This document shows, one piece after another, positions 1 through 5,844 of a stretch of DNA of 5,849 bases. The DNA comes from an uncultured Bacilli bacterium (GTDB lineage: Bacteria; Bacillota_I; Bacilli_A; RF39; UBA660): positions 1 through 5,849 of the forward strand of contig CAKOYC010000074.1 in the NCBI GenBank assembly GCA_934130265.1. Reading direction: 5' to 3'. Positions within the stretch are counted from its first letter, which is position 1. Each line of letters starts with the position of its first letter. A program made the position numbers and the translations under genes. The notes under the pieces were generated by a model. The model saw only the letters and a program-made list of their open reading frames with translations, made no database searches and was not told the DNA's origin.

Positions 1-467
1 GTCTTTGGACTATTGCTAATAAGAATAATATAACTGTAGATGAACTTAAAAAAGCTAACAACTTAACTAGTAATACACTAAGTGTTGGTCAAGTCTTAGT
101 TATTCCTACATCATCAAGTGAAACACTACCTCCACCTGATAATAACATTGGATATGAAACTACTTATATTGTTAAAAGAGGAGATAGCCTTTGGAGCATA
201 GCAAACAACTATGGCATAACAGTAGACGAATTAAAAAATGCCAATGGTATCACCAATAACATGTTAACTATTGGACAAGAATTGATTATTCCTGTTTCTG
301 TTCCATCGGATTCTACTAATACAACTATCTACGTAGTCAAAAGAGGGGATAGTCTTTGGTTAATAGCTAATAAATATAATACAACAGTAGATAATTTGAA
401 ATCATTAAATAACTTATCAACTAATTTACTAACTATAGGGCAAAAGTTAATTGTACCAGCAAGCTAA
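1..467 (+). CDS. LysM-repeat cell-wall-binding protein (3' end only)
   Basis: This is the C-terminal part of a protein whose start lies before the window; the first whole codon is at 3 and the stop is TAA at 465-467, leaving 154 visible residues. They form three LysM domains, the first cut off at its N-terminus. Each full copy opens with Y-(I/V)-V-K-R-G-D-S-L-W, continues through an I-A-N-x-Y and T-V-D-x-L-K core with N-N/N-G, and closes with L-T-I-G-Q-x-L-I-(I/V)-P, which is the LysM consensus. The linkers between copies are short and rich in Ser, Thr, Asn and Pro, as in secreted wall proteins. LysM binds N-acetylglucosamine-containing glycans such as peptidoglycan, so an exported, wall-attached protein is inferred. 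Any catalytic domain (NlpC/P60, amidase, glucosaminidase) or signal peptide would be upstream and is not visible. The in-frame ATG at 261 lies inside the second LysM domain and is not a start. A terminator follows at once, so this gene ends its transcript. Confidence 0.9.
   Translation, partial: LWTIANKNNITVDELKKANNLTSNTLSVGQVLVIPTSSSETLPPPDNNIGYETTYIVKRGDSLWSIANNYGITVDELKNANGITNNMLTIGQELIIPVSVPSDSTNTTIYVVKRGDSLWLIANKYNTTVDNLKSLNNLSTNLLTIGQKLIVPAS
3..458 (+). repeat. Tandem LysM domains (one partial, two complete)
   Basis: The three copies lie at about 3-107 (N-terminally truncated), 165-293 (43 residues) and 330-458 (43 residues). The shared Leu-Trp codons (CTTTGG) fall at 3, 189 and 354, giving periods of 62 and 55 codons; the difference comes from linkers of 19 and 12 residues. 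The second and third copies share an identical K-R-G-D-S-L-W stretch, and their DNA there differs only at third-codon positions. This suggests older duplication kept under protein-level selection rather than a recent copy event. Confidence 0.88.
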
Positions 468-490
468 AGGATTAAGTCCTTTTTTTCTTT
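466..490 (+). terminator. Rho-independent terminator of the LysM gene
   Basis: A perfect 6-bp stem (AAAGGA at 466-471, TCCTTT at 477-482) with a 5-nt loop TTAAG runs into a T tract (seven T at 480-486, then CTTT). The left arm begins inside the TAA stop codon. It separates the LysM transcript from the cca unit. Confidence 0.8.
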
Positions 491-519
491 GTCAACTTAG
501 TGTAAAAGAAAAGAAAATA

Positions 520-528
520 TGCTATAAT
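520..528 (+). promoter_or_regulatory. Extended -10 promoter for cca-dnaD-nth
   Basis: TGCTATAAT matches the extended -10 consensus TG-n-TATAAT exactly, with the hexamer at 523-528. At a 16-18 bp spacing there is no good -35 box (the nearest is TGTAAA at 501-506), which fits extended -10 promoters that do not depend on -35 contact. Transcription would start near 534-537, giving a leader of about 40 nt before the cca start. It lies just after a terminator, where a promoter is expected. Confidence 0.7.
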
Positions 529-557
529 TAGTATGTAAAGTAATATCATTTATAGAC

Positions 558-564
558 AAGGAAG
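558..564 (+). promoter_or_regulatory. Ribosome binding site fixing the TTG start of cca
   Basis: AAGGAAG is a good Shine-Dalgarno match ending 9 nt before TTG at 574. There is no in-frame ATG or GTG close by, and the ATT at 568 is too near the site, so TTG is the best start. Confidence 0.7.
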
Positions 565-573
565 TGTATTGAT

Positions 574-1686
574 TTGTTAGATACTGCAATAAAATTACTG
601 AATAAAATAACTGATAATGGTTATGAAGCATACTTAGTAGGAGGCTTTGTAAGAGATTACCTACTTGACATAAAGTCTAGTGATATTGATGTTACCACTT
701 CAGCTACCCCTAAAGAACTAATGGAAATCTTTAATGACTCATGTCTACCTACTAATGAGTATGGTTCAGTAACCGTTATGTATAATAATACTCGCTTTGA
801 AATAACAACCTTCAGAAAAGAACAAACTTATAAAGATAATCGTCATCCAGAAGAAATAATCTATATAAAGAATCTTAATGAAGACCTTTTAAGAAGAGAC
901 TTTACCATCAATGCAATATGTATGGATAAAGATAAAAAAATAATTGATCCATTAAATGGAAGACAAGATTTAGAAAAAAAAGAAATCCATACGATAAAAG
1001 ATGCTGATACGGTTTTTAATGACGATGTTTTAAGAATATTAAGAGCGGTAAGATTTGCCACAACACTAGATTTTACTATTGGTTCTTTAGAAAAAAATGC
1101 TATAATAGAGAACGAATATCTTCTTGACACACTATCAATGGAGAGAAAAAAACAAGAATTAGATAAGATATTCAGTAGCTCTAATGCAATTAAAGGGATA
1201 AATCTTTTAAAAGAATTAGAACTAGATAGTATCTTAAAATTAAATAATCTTTCTAAGGTTAAACCTTGTAGTCAGTTGATTGGAATATGGACCCAACTAG
1301 ATGTTGATGATATTTATCCATTTAGTAATAATGAAAAAGACTTGATGGAAAATATTAGAAAAGTATTAAACTCATCACCACTAAATCCTTTAACACTCTA
1401 TGAATGTGGACTATATCCTTCTGTAGTAGCAGGAGAGTTGATGGGATACTCTAATAAAGAAATAAATGAAGCCTATTTAGAACTACCTATTCATAAACAA
1501 AGTGATTTAGATGTAACAACCGAGGAAATACTTAACTATCTAGAAAAAGAAGCAGGTTGTTTTCTAAAACCACTTTATGATTATTTAATAAAAGCAGTAC
1601 TAACAAAGAAAATAGAAAATAATAAAGAACAGATTTTAAAGATGTGTAAATACTATTTAGAGGAGGAATATAATGAGTCAAGATAA
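574..1686 (+). CDS. cca: CCA tRNA nucleotidyltransferase
   Basis: This enzyme adds or repairs the 3' CCA end of tRNAs from CTP and ATP without a nucleic-acid template. The 370-residue protein is a class II nucleotidyltransferase of the poly(A) polymerase superfamily. Motif A is G23-G24-F-V-R27-D28 followed by the metal-binding D37-I-D39. Motif B is R107-R108-D109-F-T-I-N-A. The nucleotide-selecting motif, usually E-D-x-x-R, reads D150-D151-V-L-R154 and is followed by I-L-R-A-V-R-F-A. The S-M-E-R-K-K-Q-E-L stretch near 188-196 matches the neck region, and residues from about 200 to 365 form the divergent helical body and tail. It is slightly shorter than the roughly 400 residues typical of Bacillus Cca, with no HD domain. 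The Glu-to-Asp change at 150 is conservative. Start: TTG with a Shine-Dalgarno site 9 nt upstream. It is first in a unit with dnaD, whose start it overlaps by 14 nt. A poly(A) polymerase or CC-only enzyme is a less likely reading. Confidence 0.93.
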   Translation: MLDTAIKLLNKITDNGYEAYLVGGFVRDYLLDIKSSDIDVTTSATPKELMEIFNDSCLPTNEYGSVTVMYNNTRFEITTFRKEQTYKDNRHPEEIIYIKNLNEDLLRRDFTINAICMDKDKKIIDPLNGRQDLEKKEIHTIKDADTVFNDDVLRILRAVRFATTLDFTIGSLEKNAIIENEYLLDTLSMERKKQELDKIFSSSNAIKGINLLKELELDSILKLNNLSKVKPCSQLIGIWTQLDVDDIYPFSNNEKDLMENIRKVLNSSPLNPLTLYECGLYPSVVAGELMGYSNKEINEAYLELPIHKQSDLDVTTEEILNYLEKEAGCFLKPLYDYLIKAVLTKKIENNKEQILKMCKYYLEEEYNESR

Positions 1687-2338
1687 GTTACAAAAATTTT
1701 TATCCCAAAAAGCAATTACTATTCCCTTATTTCTATTACAAAATATTGATTCCTTAGCACTAAGTATAGAAGAGTTTTTATTTCTAATGTATTTAAAAGA
1801 TAAAGGTGAAAGATTTGTTTTTAATCCTATAGAAATGGAAGAAGATACAGGGTTTGATAAAATGAAAGTGATGCAGTTAATATCTAATCTTACTGATAAG
1901 AAATTGATAACTCTAGAAACTACAAAAAATGATAGTGGAGTCTTAGAAGAAATGTTAGATTTAACCCCTTTTTATAAAAAATACTTGTCACTATTTATCG
2001 ACAGTACTGTAGAAAAAGAAGATAAAGAAGTACCTAAAACTCTATTTGAAGAAATAGAAAGAGAATTTGGTAGAACCCTTAGTCCTAACGAACTAGAATT
2101 TATTAAAGCATGGCTTGATACTTTTGATAAAGATGTTATTTTAGAAGCAGTTAAAGAAGCCACTCTTAATGGTGTATCTAGTATTCGCTATATTGATAAA
2201 ATACTTTATGAGTGGGATAGAAAAGGAATCAAGAAAAAAGAAGATGTAGAACATTTCTTAAATTTAAAGAAACAAGAAGAAAAAGAACCTGTTGAGGTCT
2301 TTGATTATGACTGGTTTGATGAAGATGACGAAGAATGA
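1673..2338 (+). CDS. dnaD: DnaD-family replication initiation (primosome) protein
   Basis: DnaD works with DnaB and DnaI in Firmicutes to load the replicative helicase at oriC and at restarting forks, and it remodels DNA. The 221-residue protein matches the family layout. Residues 1-105 are an N-terminal winged-helix oligomerisation domain (DDBH1) starting with an I-P-L-F-L-L segment. A charged linker spans about 112-122. Residues 124-200 are the C-terminal DDBH2 (DnaB_2) DNA-binding domain, opening F-E-E-I-E-R-E-F-G-R-x-L-S and carrying the hallmark Y173-I-D-K-I-L178-x-x-W181. The last 14 residues are very acidic (FDYDWFDEDDEE end) and may be a protein-contact tail. The ATG at 1673 has a strong AGGAGG site at 1661-1666 with a 6-nt gap and overlaps the end of cca by 14 nt. 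dnaD followed by nth is a common Firmicutes order (also in Bacillus subtilis), which supports the call. It ends with TGA, showing that TGA is a stop here. Confidence 0.93.
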   Translation: MSQDKLQKFLSQKAITIPLFLLQNIDSLALSIEEFLFLMYLKDKGERFVFNPIEMEEDTGFDKMKVMQLISNLTDKKLITLETTKNDSGVLEEMLDLTPFYKKYLSLFIDSTVEKEDKEVPKTLFEEIEREFGRTLSPNELEFIKAWLDTFDKDVILEAVKEATLNGVSSIRYIDKILYEWDRKGIKKKEDVEHFLNLKKQEEKEPVEVFDYDWFDEDDEE

Positions 2339-2957
2339 GAAAAGAGAGATAATTTCTAAATACTTAGATGAGCTTTTTCCTAATCCTAAATGTGAACTAA
2401 TCTATCATAATGATTATGAACTATTAATTGCCATAGTCTTAAGTGCTCAAACTACTGATAAAAGAGTAAATATGGTAACACCAATTCTTTTTAGTAAATA
2501 TCCGACCTTAAAAAAATTAAGCGAAGCCCCAATAGATTCATTAGAAGAGATATTAAAACCAATCGGTTCTTTTAGGAAGAAAGCAATTTATGTTAAAGAT
2601 ATCGCTTATAATCTAGCTACCAAATATCAAGGAGTTGTTCCAACAGATAGAGAAAAACTAGAAAAATTAAAAGGAGTAGGGAGAAAGACAATCAACGTAT
2701 TTCTTAGTGAATATTATAACTATCCAGCTATAGCAGTAGATACCCATGTAGAAAGAATAAGTAAAAGACTAAGAATAGCAAGTAAGAAAGCTACAGTACT
2801 AGAAGTAGAAGAAAAACTTCAAAAATTTTTTCCAAAAGATGAGTGGGCTAAGAGACACTTACAGCTAGTATTATTTGGAAGATATTATTGTAAAGCAGTA
2901 AAACATGATTGCTCATCATGTCCTTTAAAAGAGTTATGTACTGATTATAAGAACTAA
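2325..2957 (+). CDS. nth: Endonuclease III, DNA glycosylase/AP lyase
   Basis: Nth removes oxidised pyrimidines and cleaves abasic sites in base-excision repair. From the chosen start the protein has 210 residues, close to the 211 of E. coli Nth. All key features are present: L-S-A-Q-T-T-D at 39-45; the helix-hairpin-helix L-K-G-V-G-R-K-T at 115-122 with catalytic Lys121; catalytic Asp139 in V-D-T-H-V-x-R; and a complete C-terminal [4Fe-4S] cluster motif, C189-x6-C196-x2-C199-x5-C205. The start is uncertain. ATG at 2325 puts M-T-K-N-E-K-R in register with known Nth proteins but has no clear Shine-Dalgarno site, so translation is probably coupled to the end of dnaD, which it overlaps by 14 nt. 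ATG at 2319 or 2307 (the latter with GAGG at 2294-2297) would add 2 or 6 residues. The TTG at 2292 is unlikely. It is the last gene of the cca unit and a terminator follows. Confidence 0.95.
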   Translation: MTKNEKREIISKYLDELFPNPKCELIYHNDYELLIAIVLSAQTTDKRVNMVTPILFSKYPTLKKLSEAPIDSLEEILKPIGSFRKKAIYVKDIAYNLATKYQGVVPTDREKLEKLKGVGRKTINVFLSEYYNYPAIAVDTHVERISKRLRIASKKATVLEVEEKLQKFFPKDEWAKRHLQLVLFGRYYCKAVKHDCSSCPLKELCTDYKN

Positions 2958-2989
2958 AATATGACAAAATTTGTATAAATAAGTTAATT

Positions 2990-3020
2990 AAAGTGTATTT
3001 TCTAATACATTTTTTTCTTT
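2990..3020 (+). terminator. Rho-independent terminator after nth
   Basis: The core stem is TGTATT (2994-2999) with AATACA (3004-3009) and a TTCT loop. It extends outward by a G-T wobble and three A-T pairs (2990-2993 with 3010-3013), giving about 10 bp. A run of seven T (3010-3016) and then CTTT follows. The stem is A+T-rich and so weak, but position and T tract fit the end of the cca-dnaD-nth transcript, 32 nt past the nth stop. Confidence 0.65.
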
Positions 3021-3026
3021 AGTGTG

Positions 3027-3032
3027 TATAAT
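3027..3032 (+). promoter_or_regulatory. Probable -10 box of the OpuC-type transporter operon
   Basis: A perfect TATAAT lies 21 nt before the ATG at 3054. At a 17-bp spacing the -35 position is AATACA (3004-3009), matching TTGACA at only three of six bases and falling inside the right arm of the nth terminator stem. A TG at 3023-3024 is one base too far for a canonical extended -10. Transcription would start near 3038-3040, leaving a leader of only about 15 nt. Such a weak -35 would suit an activated or inducible promoter, but that is inference. Confidence 0.55.
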
Positions 3033-3040
3033 TATTATAG

Positions 3041-3046
3041 AAAGGA
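3041..3046 (+). promoter_or_regulatory. Ribosome binding site fixing the ATPase start
   Basis: AAAGGA ends 7 nt before the ATG at 3054. This favours that ATG over the in-frame GTG at 3024, which lies inside the promoter region and has no ribosome site. Confidence 0.7.
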
Positions 3047-3053
3047 TAGAAAA

Positions 3054-4172
3054 ATGATAGAGTTAAGAGAAGTAAGTAAAAAATATAAGAATAATACTAT
3101 ACTAGATGATATTTCTTTAACTATAGAAGATGGAAAACTAATAACACTTATCGGTGAATCTGGTTGTGGAAAAACTACTACTTTAAAAATGCTTAATAAA
3201 CTAATTACACCTACTAGTGGAGAAATATATATAGATGGTAAAAATATTAAAGACTTAAATGATATAGATTTAAGAAGAAATATGGGATATGTAATTCAAC
3301 AAACAGGACTATTTCCTCACATGACTATTAAAGAAAATATTGAAATAATTGCTAAAACAGAAAAATATTCTAAAGAAAAAATGGATAAGAGAGTAAAAGA
3401 AGTATTAAGAATGGTTGGTTTAAAAGGAGAAATGCTAGATCGTTATCCTAGTGAATTATCAGGTGGGCAACAACAAAGAATAGGTATAGCAAGAGCATTT
3501 ATGACTGATCCTAAAATTATTTTAATGGATGAACCATTTTCAGCACTCGATCCTATATCAAGAACAAGTTTACAAGAAGAATTATTAAAAATTCAAAGTA
3601 AGTTACATAAGACTATAGTATTTGTAACACATGATATGGATGAAGCTATTAAACTAGCTGATAAAATAGCAATTATGGAGCAAGGAAAATTAGTTCAGTA
3701 TGATAACCCAGAAAATATTTTAAAACATCCAGCTAATCAATTTGTAGAAAACTTTGTTGGGAAGAAAAGAATTTGGAGTCAACCATCCTTAATAAAAGTA
3801 GCTGACTTGATGATAGAGCATCCAATAACTGGTTCACCTGAATATTCAATATTTTATTGTTTGAACAAAATGAAGATGATGAAAATAGATAGTCTAATGA
3901 TAGTAGATGAGAAAGGTATGTTTTTAGGGTGCTTATATGCAGAAAGTTTAGTTGGAGCTAAAGCTAGTAAGAAAAAAGCTAAGGACTTTATGATAAGTGA
4001 TGTTATAACTGTTAGAAAAGAAGATTCTATTATTGAGTTAGTAAAAATAGTTAAAGAAAATAGATTAGCTAATATTCCTGTTGTTAATATAGATGGAACA
4101 TTAGCAGGATTAATTACAAGAAGTAGTTTGGTAACAGCCTTATCACAGCAATTTCTTGAGGAGGATGAATAA
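3054..4172 (+). CDS. opuCA: OpuCA/ProV-type ABC transporter ATPase with CBS domains
   Basis: This is the energising ATPase of an importer for quaternary-amine compounds, acting at the inner face of the membrane. The 372-residue protein has a full nucleotide-binding domain: Walker A G34-E-S-G-C-G-K40-T-T, Q-loop around Q82-Q83, signature L135-S-G-G-Q-Q-Q-R, Walker B I-I-L-M-D159-E160, D-loop S-A-L-D at 163-166, and switch His193. The pairing of I-Q-Q-x-G-L-F-P-H with a C-terminal CBS pair is typical of the OpuA/OpuC/ProV branch. CBS2 (about 309-366) is well formed and ends G-L-I-T-R-S-S-L-V. CBS1 (about 248-300) is degenerate. In relatives these domains sense ionic strength or bind cyclic-di-AMP; which applies here is unknown. 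The ATG at 3054 follows AAAGGA by 7 nt. The stop overlaps the permease start by 1 nt (TAATG), so the two are co-translated. An ergothioneine-transporter ATPase (EgtV-like) is an alternative, so the symbol reflects family, not proven substrate. Confidence 0.88.
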   Translation: MIELREVSKKYKNNTILDDISLTIEDGKLITLIGESGCGKTTTLKMLNKLITPTSGEIYIDGKNIKDLNDIDLRRNMGYVIQQTGLFPHMTIKENIEIIAKTEKYSKEKMDKRVKEVLRMVGLKGEMLDRYPSELSGGQQQRIGIARAFMTDPKIILMDEPFSALDPISRTSLQEELLKIQSKLHKTIVFVTHDMDEAIKLADKIAIMEQGKLVQYDNPENILKHPANQFVENFVGKKRIWSQPSLIKVADLMIEHPITGSPEYSIFYCLNKMKMMKIDSLMIVDEKGMFLGCLYAESLVGAKASKKKAKDFMISDVITVRKEDSIIELVKIVKENRLANIPVVNIDGTLAGLITRSSLVTALSQQFLEEDE

Positions 4173-5737
4173 TGGTAACATATTTTTTTGAAAATAGAGC
4201 ACAGATTTGGTCTTTACTCCTTGAACATATTGAATTAACTTTCTTTGCTGTAGCTTTAGCTATAATTATTGGAATACCAATTGGTATCTTAATAAGTTAT
4301 ATAAAGAAATTAAATAAACCTATATTAGGACTAGCTAGTGTCTTCCAAGCAATACCTAGTATGGCCTTACTTGGCTTTATGATACCATTCTTAGGAATAG
4401 GAAGAGTTCCAGCAATTGTAGTAGTAGTTTTATATTCACTTTTACCAATAATTAAGAATACTGCAACCGGAATTTCTGGTATCTCTGATACAATGATAGA
4501 GTCAGCTAAAGGAATAGGCTTAACGAATTTACAAATATTATTCAAAATTCAAATTCCACAAGCACTACCTATTATTATGGCAGGAGTTAGAATATCTGCT
4601 GTTTCTGCTGTAGGACTAATGACTATGGCTGCCTTTATTGGTGGAGGAGGACTTGGTTATTTAATCTTCTCTGGTATTAGAACAGTTAATAATAATCAAA
4701 TCTTAGCAGGAGCCATACCAGCTTGCCTTTTAGCACTTTTTGTAGACTACTTATTCTCTATAGTAGAAAGACTAGTAACCCCAGTAGCTTTACAATTAAA
4801 AGGTAAAAATAAAGAAAAAGTATTAAAAGCAAGACGAAAAGATAAAGTAATATTAATAGTATTTATTATTTTATTTGCTATCTTCTTAATTAGTAAAATA
4901 GATTTCCATAAAGAATCAGCTAATACCTTAACAGTAGCAAGTAAAGATTTTACAGAACAGAATATTCTTTGTGAATTATCAAGTATTTATCTTGCTAATA
5001 ATACTAATATAAAGATAAATAAACAATGTAACTTAGGTGGAGCACAAGTAGTTTTTCAAGCATTAGAAAGAGATGATATAGATTTTTATATAGATTATTT
5101 AGGAACTGATTATACTGATATCTTAAAATATGAACCAATTTCTAATGTTAATAAAGTTTATCAAACAGTTAAAGATGAATTTGCAAGTAAGTATCAAATA
5201 GCAGTACTTTCACCAATGAGCTTTAATAATACTTATTCATTAGCAGTTACTAAAGATTTAGCTAGTAAATATAATTTAAAAACTATTAGTGATTTGGCTA
5301 AAGTATCTAAAGATTTAACAATTTCTCCAACTTTGGAATTTGTTAATAGAAATGATGGTTTACCTGGATTATTAAAAGCCTATAATCTAGAATTTAAAAA
5401 TACTATTGCTATGGATGGTAGTCCTAGATATACTGCTCTTTTAAATAATAATAGTCAGGTAATAGATGCTTTTACTACCGATGGTTTACTAAGAAAGTTT
5501 AATCTGACAGTATTAGAAGATGATAAGAATTTCTTTCCACCATACTATGCGGTTCCATTACTAAAACAAAAGACTTTAGAAAAGTACCCAGAAGTAGAAA
5601 ATCTAATGTCTAAACTTGGACCTTATTTAACTGATGAAGTAATGCAAGAGATGAATTATCAAGTAGATGAAGTAGGTAAGAATCCAGAAGAAGTAGCAAA
5701 GGAATTTTTATTAACAAATAATTTAATTGAAAAGTAA
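4172..5737 (+). CDS. OpuC-type permease fused to substrate-binding domain
   Basis: One 521-residue chain holds both the membrane channel and the ligand receptor of the importer. Residues 1-210 form an OpuCB/ProW-type permease with hydrophobic segments near 22-43, 51-74, 79-95, 139-162 and 178-198. The ATPase-coupling (EAA) loop is E110-S-A-K-G-I-G116 to I-P-Q-A-L-P. After a basic cytoplasmic stretch (210-225), a sixth segment at 226-243 leads to an external OpuAC-type binding domain (about 252-521). That domain shows S-K-D-F-T-E-Q, N-L-G-G at 287-290, Y-L-G-T at 309-312, N-N-T-Y-S-L at 352-357, D-G-L-P-G-L at 395-400, T-T-D-G at 435-438 and F-F-P-P-Y-Y at 454-459, all OpuC-family landmarks. 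There is no lipoprotein signal; segment six anchors the domain. The strong GAGGAGGA site (4158-4165) lies 6 nt before the ATG. Such fusions include Listeria BilE and the ergothioneine protein EgtU, so betaine, carnitine, choline or ergothioneine are all possible. Two external cysteines (267, 286) are unusual. Confidence 0.88.
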   Translation: MVTYFFENRAQIWSLLLEHIELTFFAVALAIIIGIPIGILISYIKKLNKPILGLASVFQAIPSMALLGFMIPFLGIGRVPAIVVVVLYSLLPIIKNTATGISGISDTMIESAKGIGLTNLQILFKIQIPQALPIIMAGVRISAVSAVGLMTMAAFIGGGGLGYLIFSGIRTVNNNQILAGAIPACLLALFVDYLFSIVERLVTPVALQLKGKNKEKVLKARRKDKVILIVFIILFAIFLISKIDFHKESANTLTVASKDFTEQNILCELSSIYLANNTNIKINKQCNLGGAQVVFQALERDDIDFYIDYLGTDYTDILKYEPISNVNKVYQTVKDEFASKYQIAVLSPMSFNNTYSLAVTKDLASKYNLKTISDLAKVSKDLTISPTLEFVNRNDGLPGLLKAYNLEFKNTIAMDGSPRYTALLNNNSQVIDAFTTDGLLRKFNLTVLEDDKNFFPPYYAVPLLKQKTLEKYPEVENLMSKLGPYLTDEVMQEMNYQVDEVGKNPEEVAKEFLLTNNLIEK

Positions 5738-5773
5738 TTAAAAATTTGATAACATTGAATTATGAGAAAAGAG

Positions 5774-5791
5774 TTAAAGTGTACATTTTAA
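5774..5791. promoter_or_regulatory. 18-bp near-palindrome, possible operator
   Basis: TTAAAGTGTACATTTTAA is self-complementary except for one G/T pair (5779 with 5786), centred on TGTACA. As DNA it looks like a binding site for a dimeric repressor. As RNA it could form a 7-bp hairpin with a GUAC loop, but no U tract follows, so a terminator is unlikely. I do not recognise it as a known consensus. A second, larger inverted repeat (GAATTA 5757-5762, TAATTC 5789-5794) overlaps it. Confidence 0.4.
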
Positions 5792-5830
5792 TTCGCAAAT
5801 CAACAACAAACAACAAATAAAAAAGAAAGC

Positions 5831-5838
5831 AGAGGTGA
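5831..5838 (+). promoter_or_regulatory. Strong ribosome binding site of the next gene
   Basis: AGAGGTGA matches seven consecutive bases (GAGGTGA) of the sequence complementary to the 16S rRNA 3' end. It ends 6 nt before the ATG at 5845. Confidence 0.65.
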
Positions 5839-5844
5839 CCCTTC

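Larger units (their letters stand above)
5738..5844 (+). other. Intergenic leader region before the next gene
   Basis: This stretch holds no gene of its own. I see no convincing intrinsic terminator for the transporter operon and no clear sigma-A promoter: TTGATA (5746-5751) and TTGAAT (5755-5760) lack a well-spaced -10, and TACATT at 5782-5787 is a poor one. What stands out is the palindrome at 5774-5791, then an almost G-free, CAA-rich run at about 5796-5824, then a strong ribosome site. Either the next gene is read through from the transporter operon or its promoter is not a standard one. Confidence 0.5.

Noticed and set aside
261..467. Stand-alone 68-residue gene starting at ATG 261
   Set aside because: The ATG is inside the second LysM domain; the frame is open back to the window edge and continues the same repeat protein.
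861..1130. Minus-strand open frame opposite cca
   Set aside because: It lies wholly opposite a well-conserved gene, has no family resemblance or ribosome context, and is a shadow of the coding strand. The same applies to the minus-strand frames at 1972-2163 and 4297-4545.
2292..2324. TTG start of nth at 2292, adding 11 residues
   Set aside because: The added residues have no counterpart in Nth proteins as I know them, and no ribosome site supports it.
3024..3053. GTG start of the ATPase at 3024
   Set aside because: It overlaps the likely -10 box and lacks a ribosome site; the ATG at 3054 has one and starts the normal ATPase N-terminus.
5774..5791. Intrinsic terminator of the transporter operon
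   Set aside because: The hairpin has a wobble, is almost all A-T, and is followed by TTCGC rather than a T tract.
5796..5824. CRISPR-like or microsatellite array in the CAA-rich run
   Set aside because: The units are 3-5 nt, imperfect and have no spacers; it is low-complexity leader sequence.
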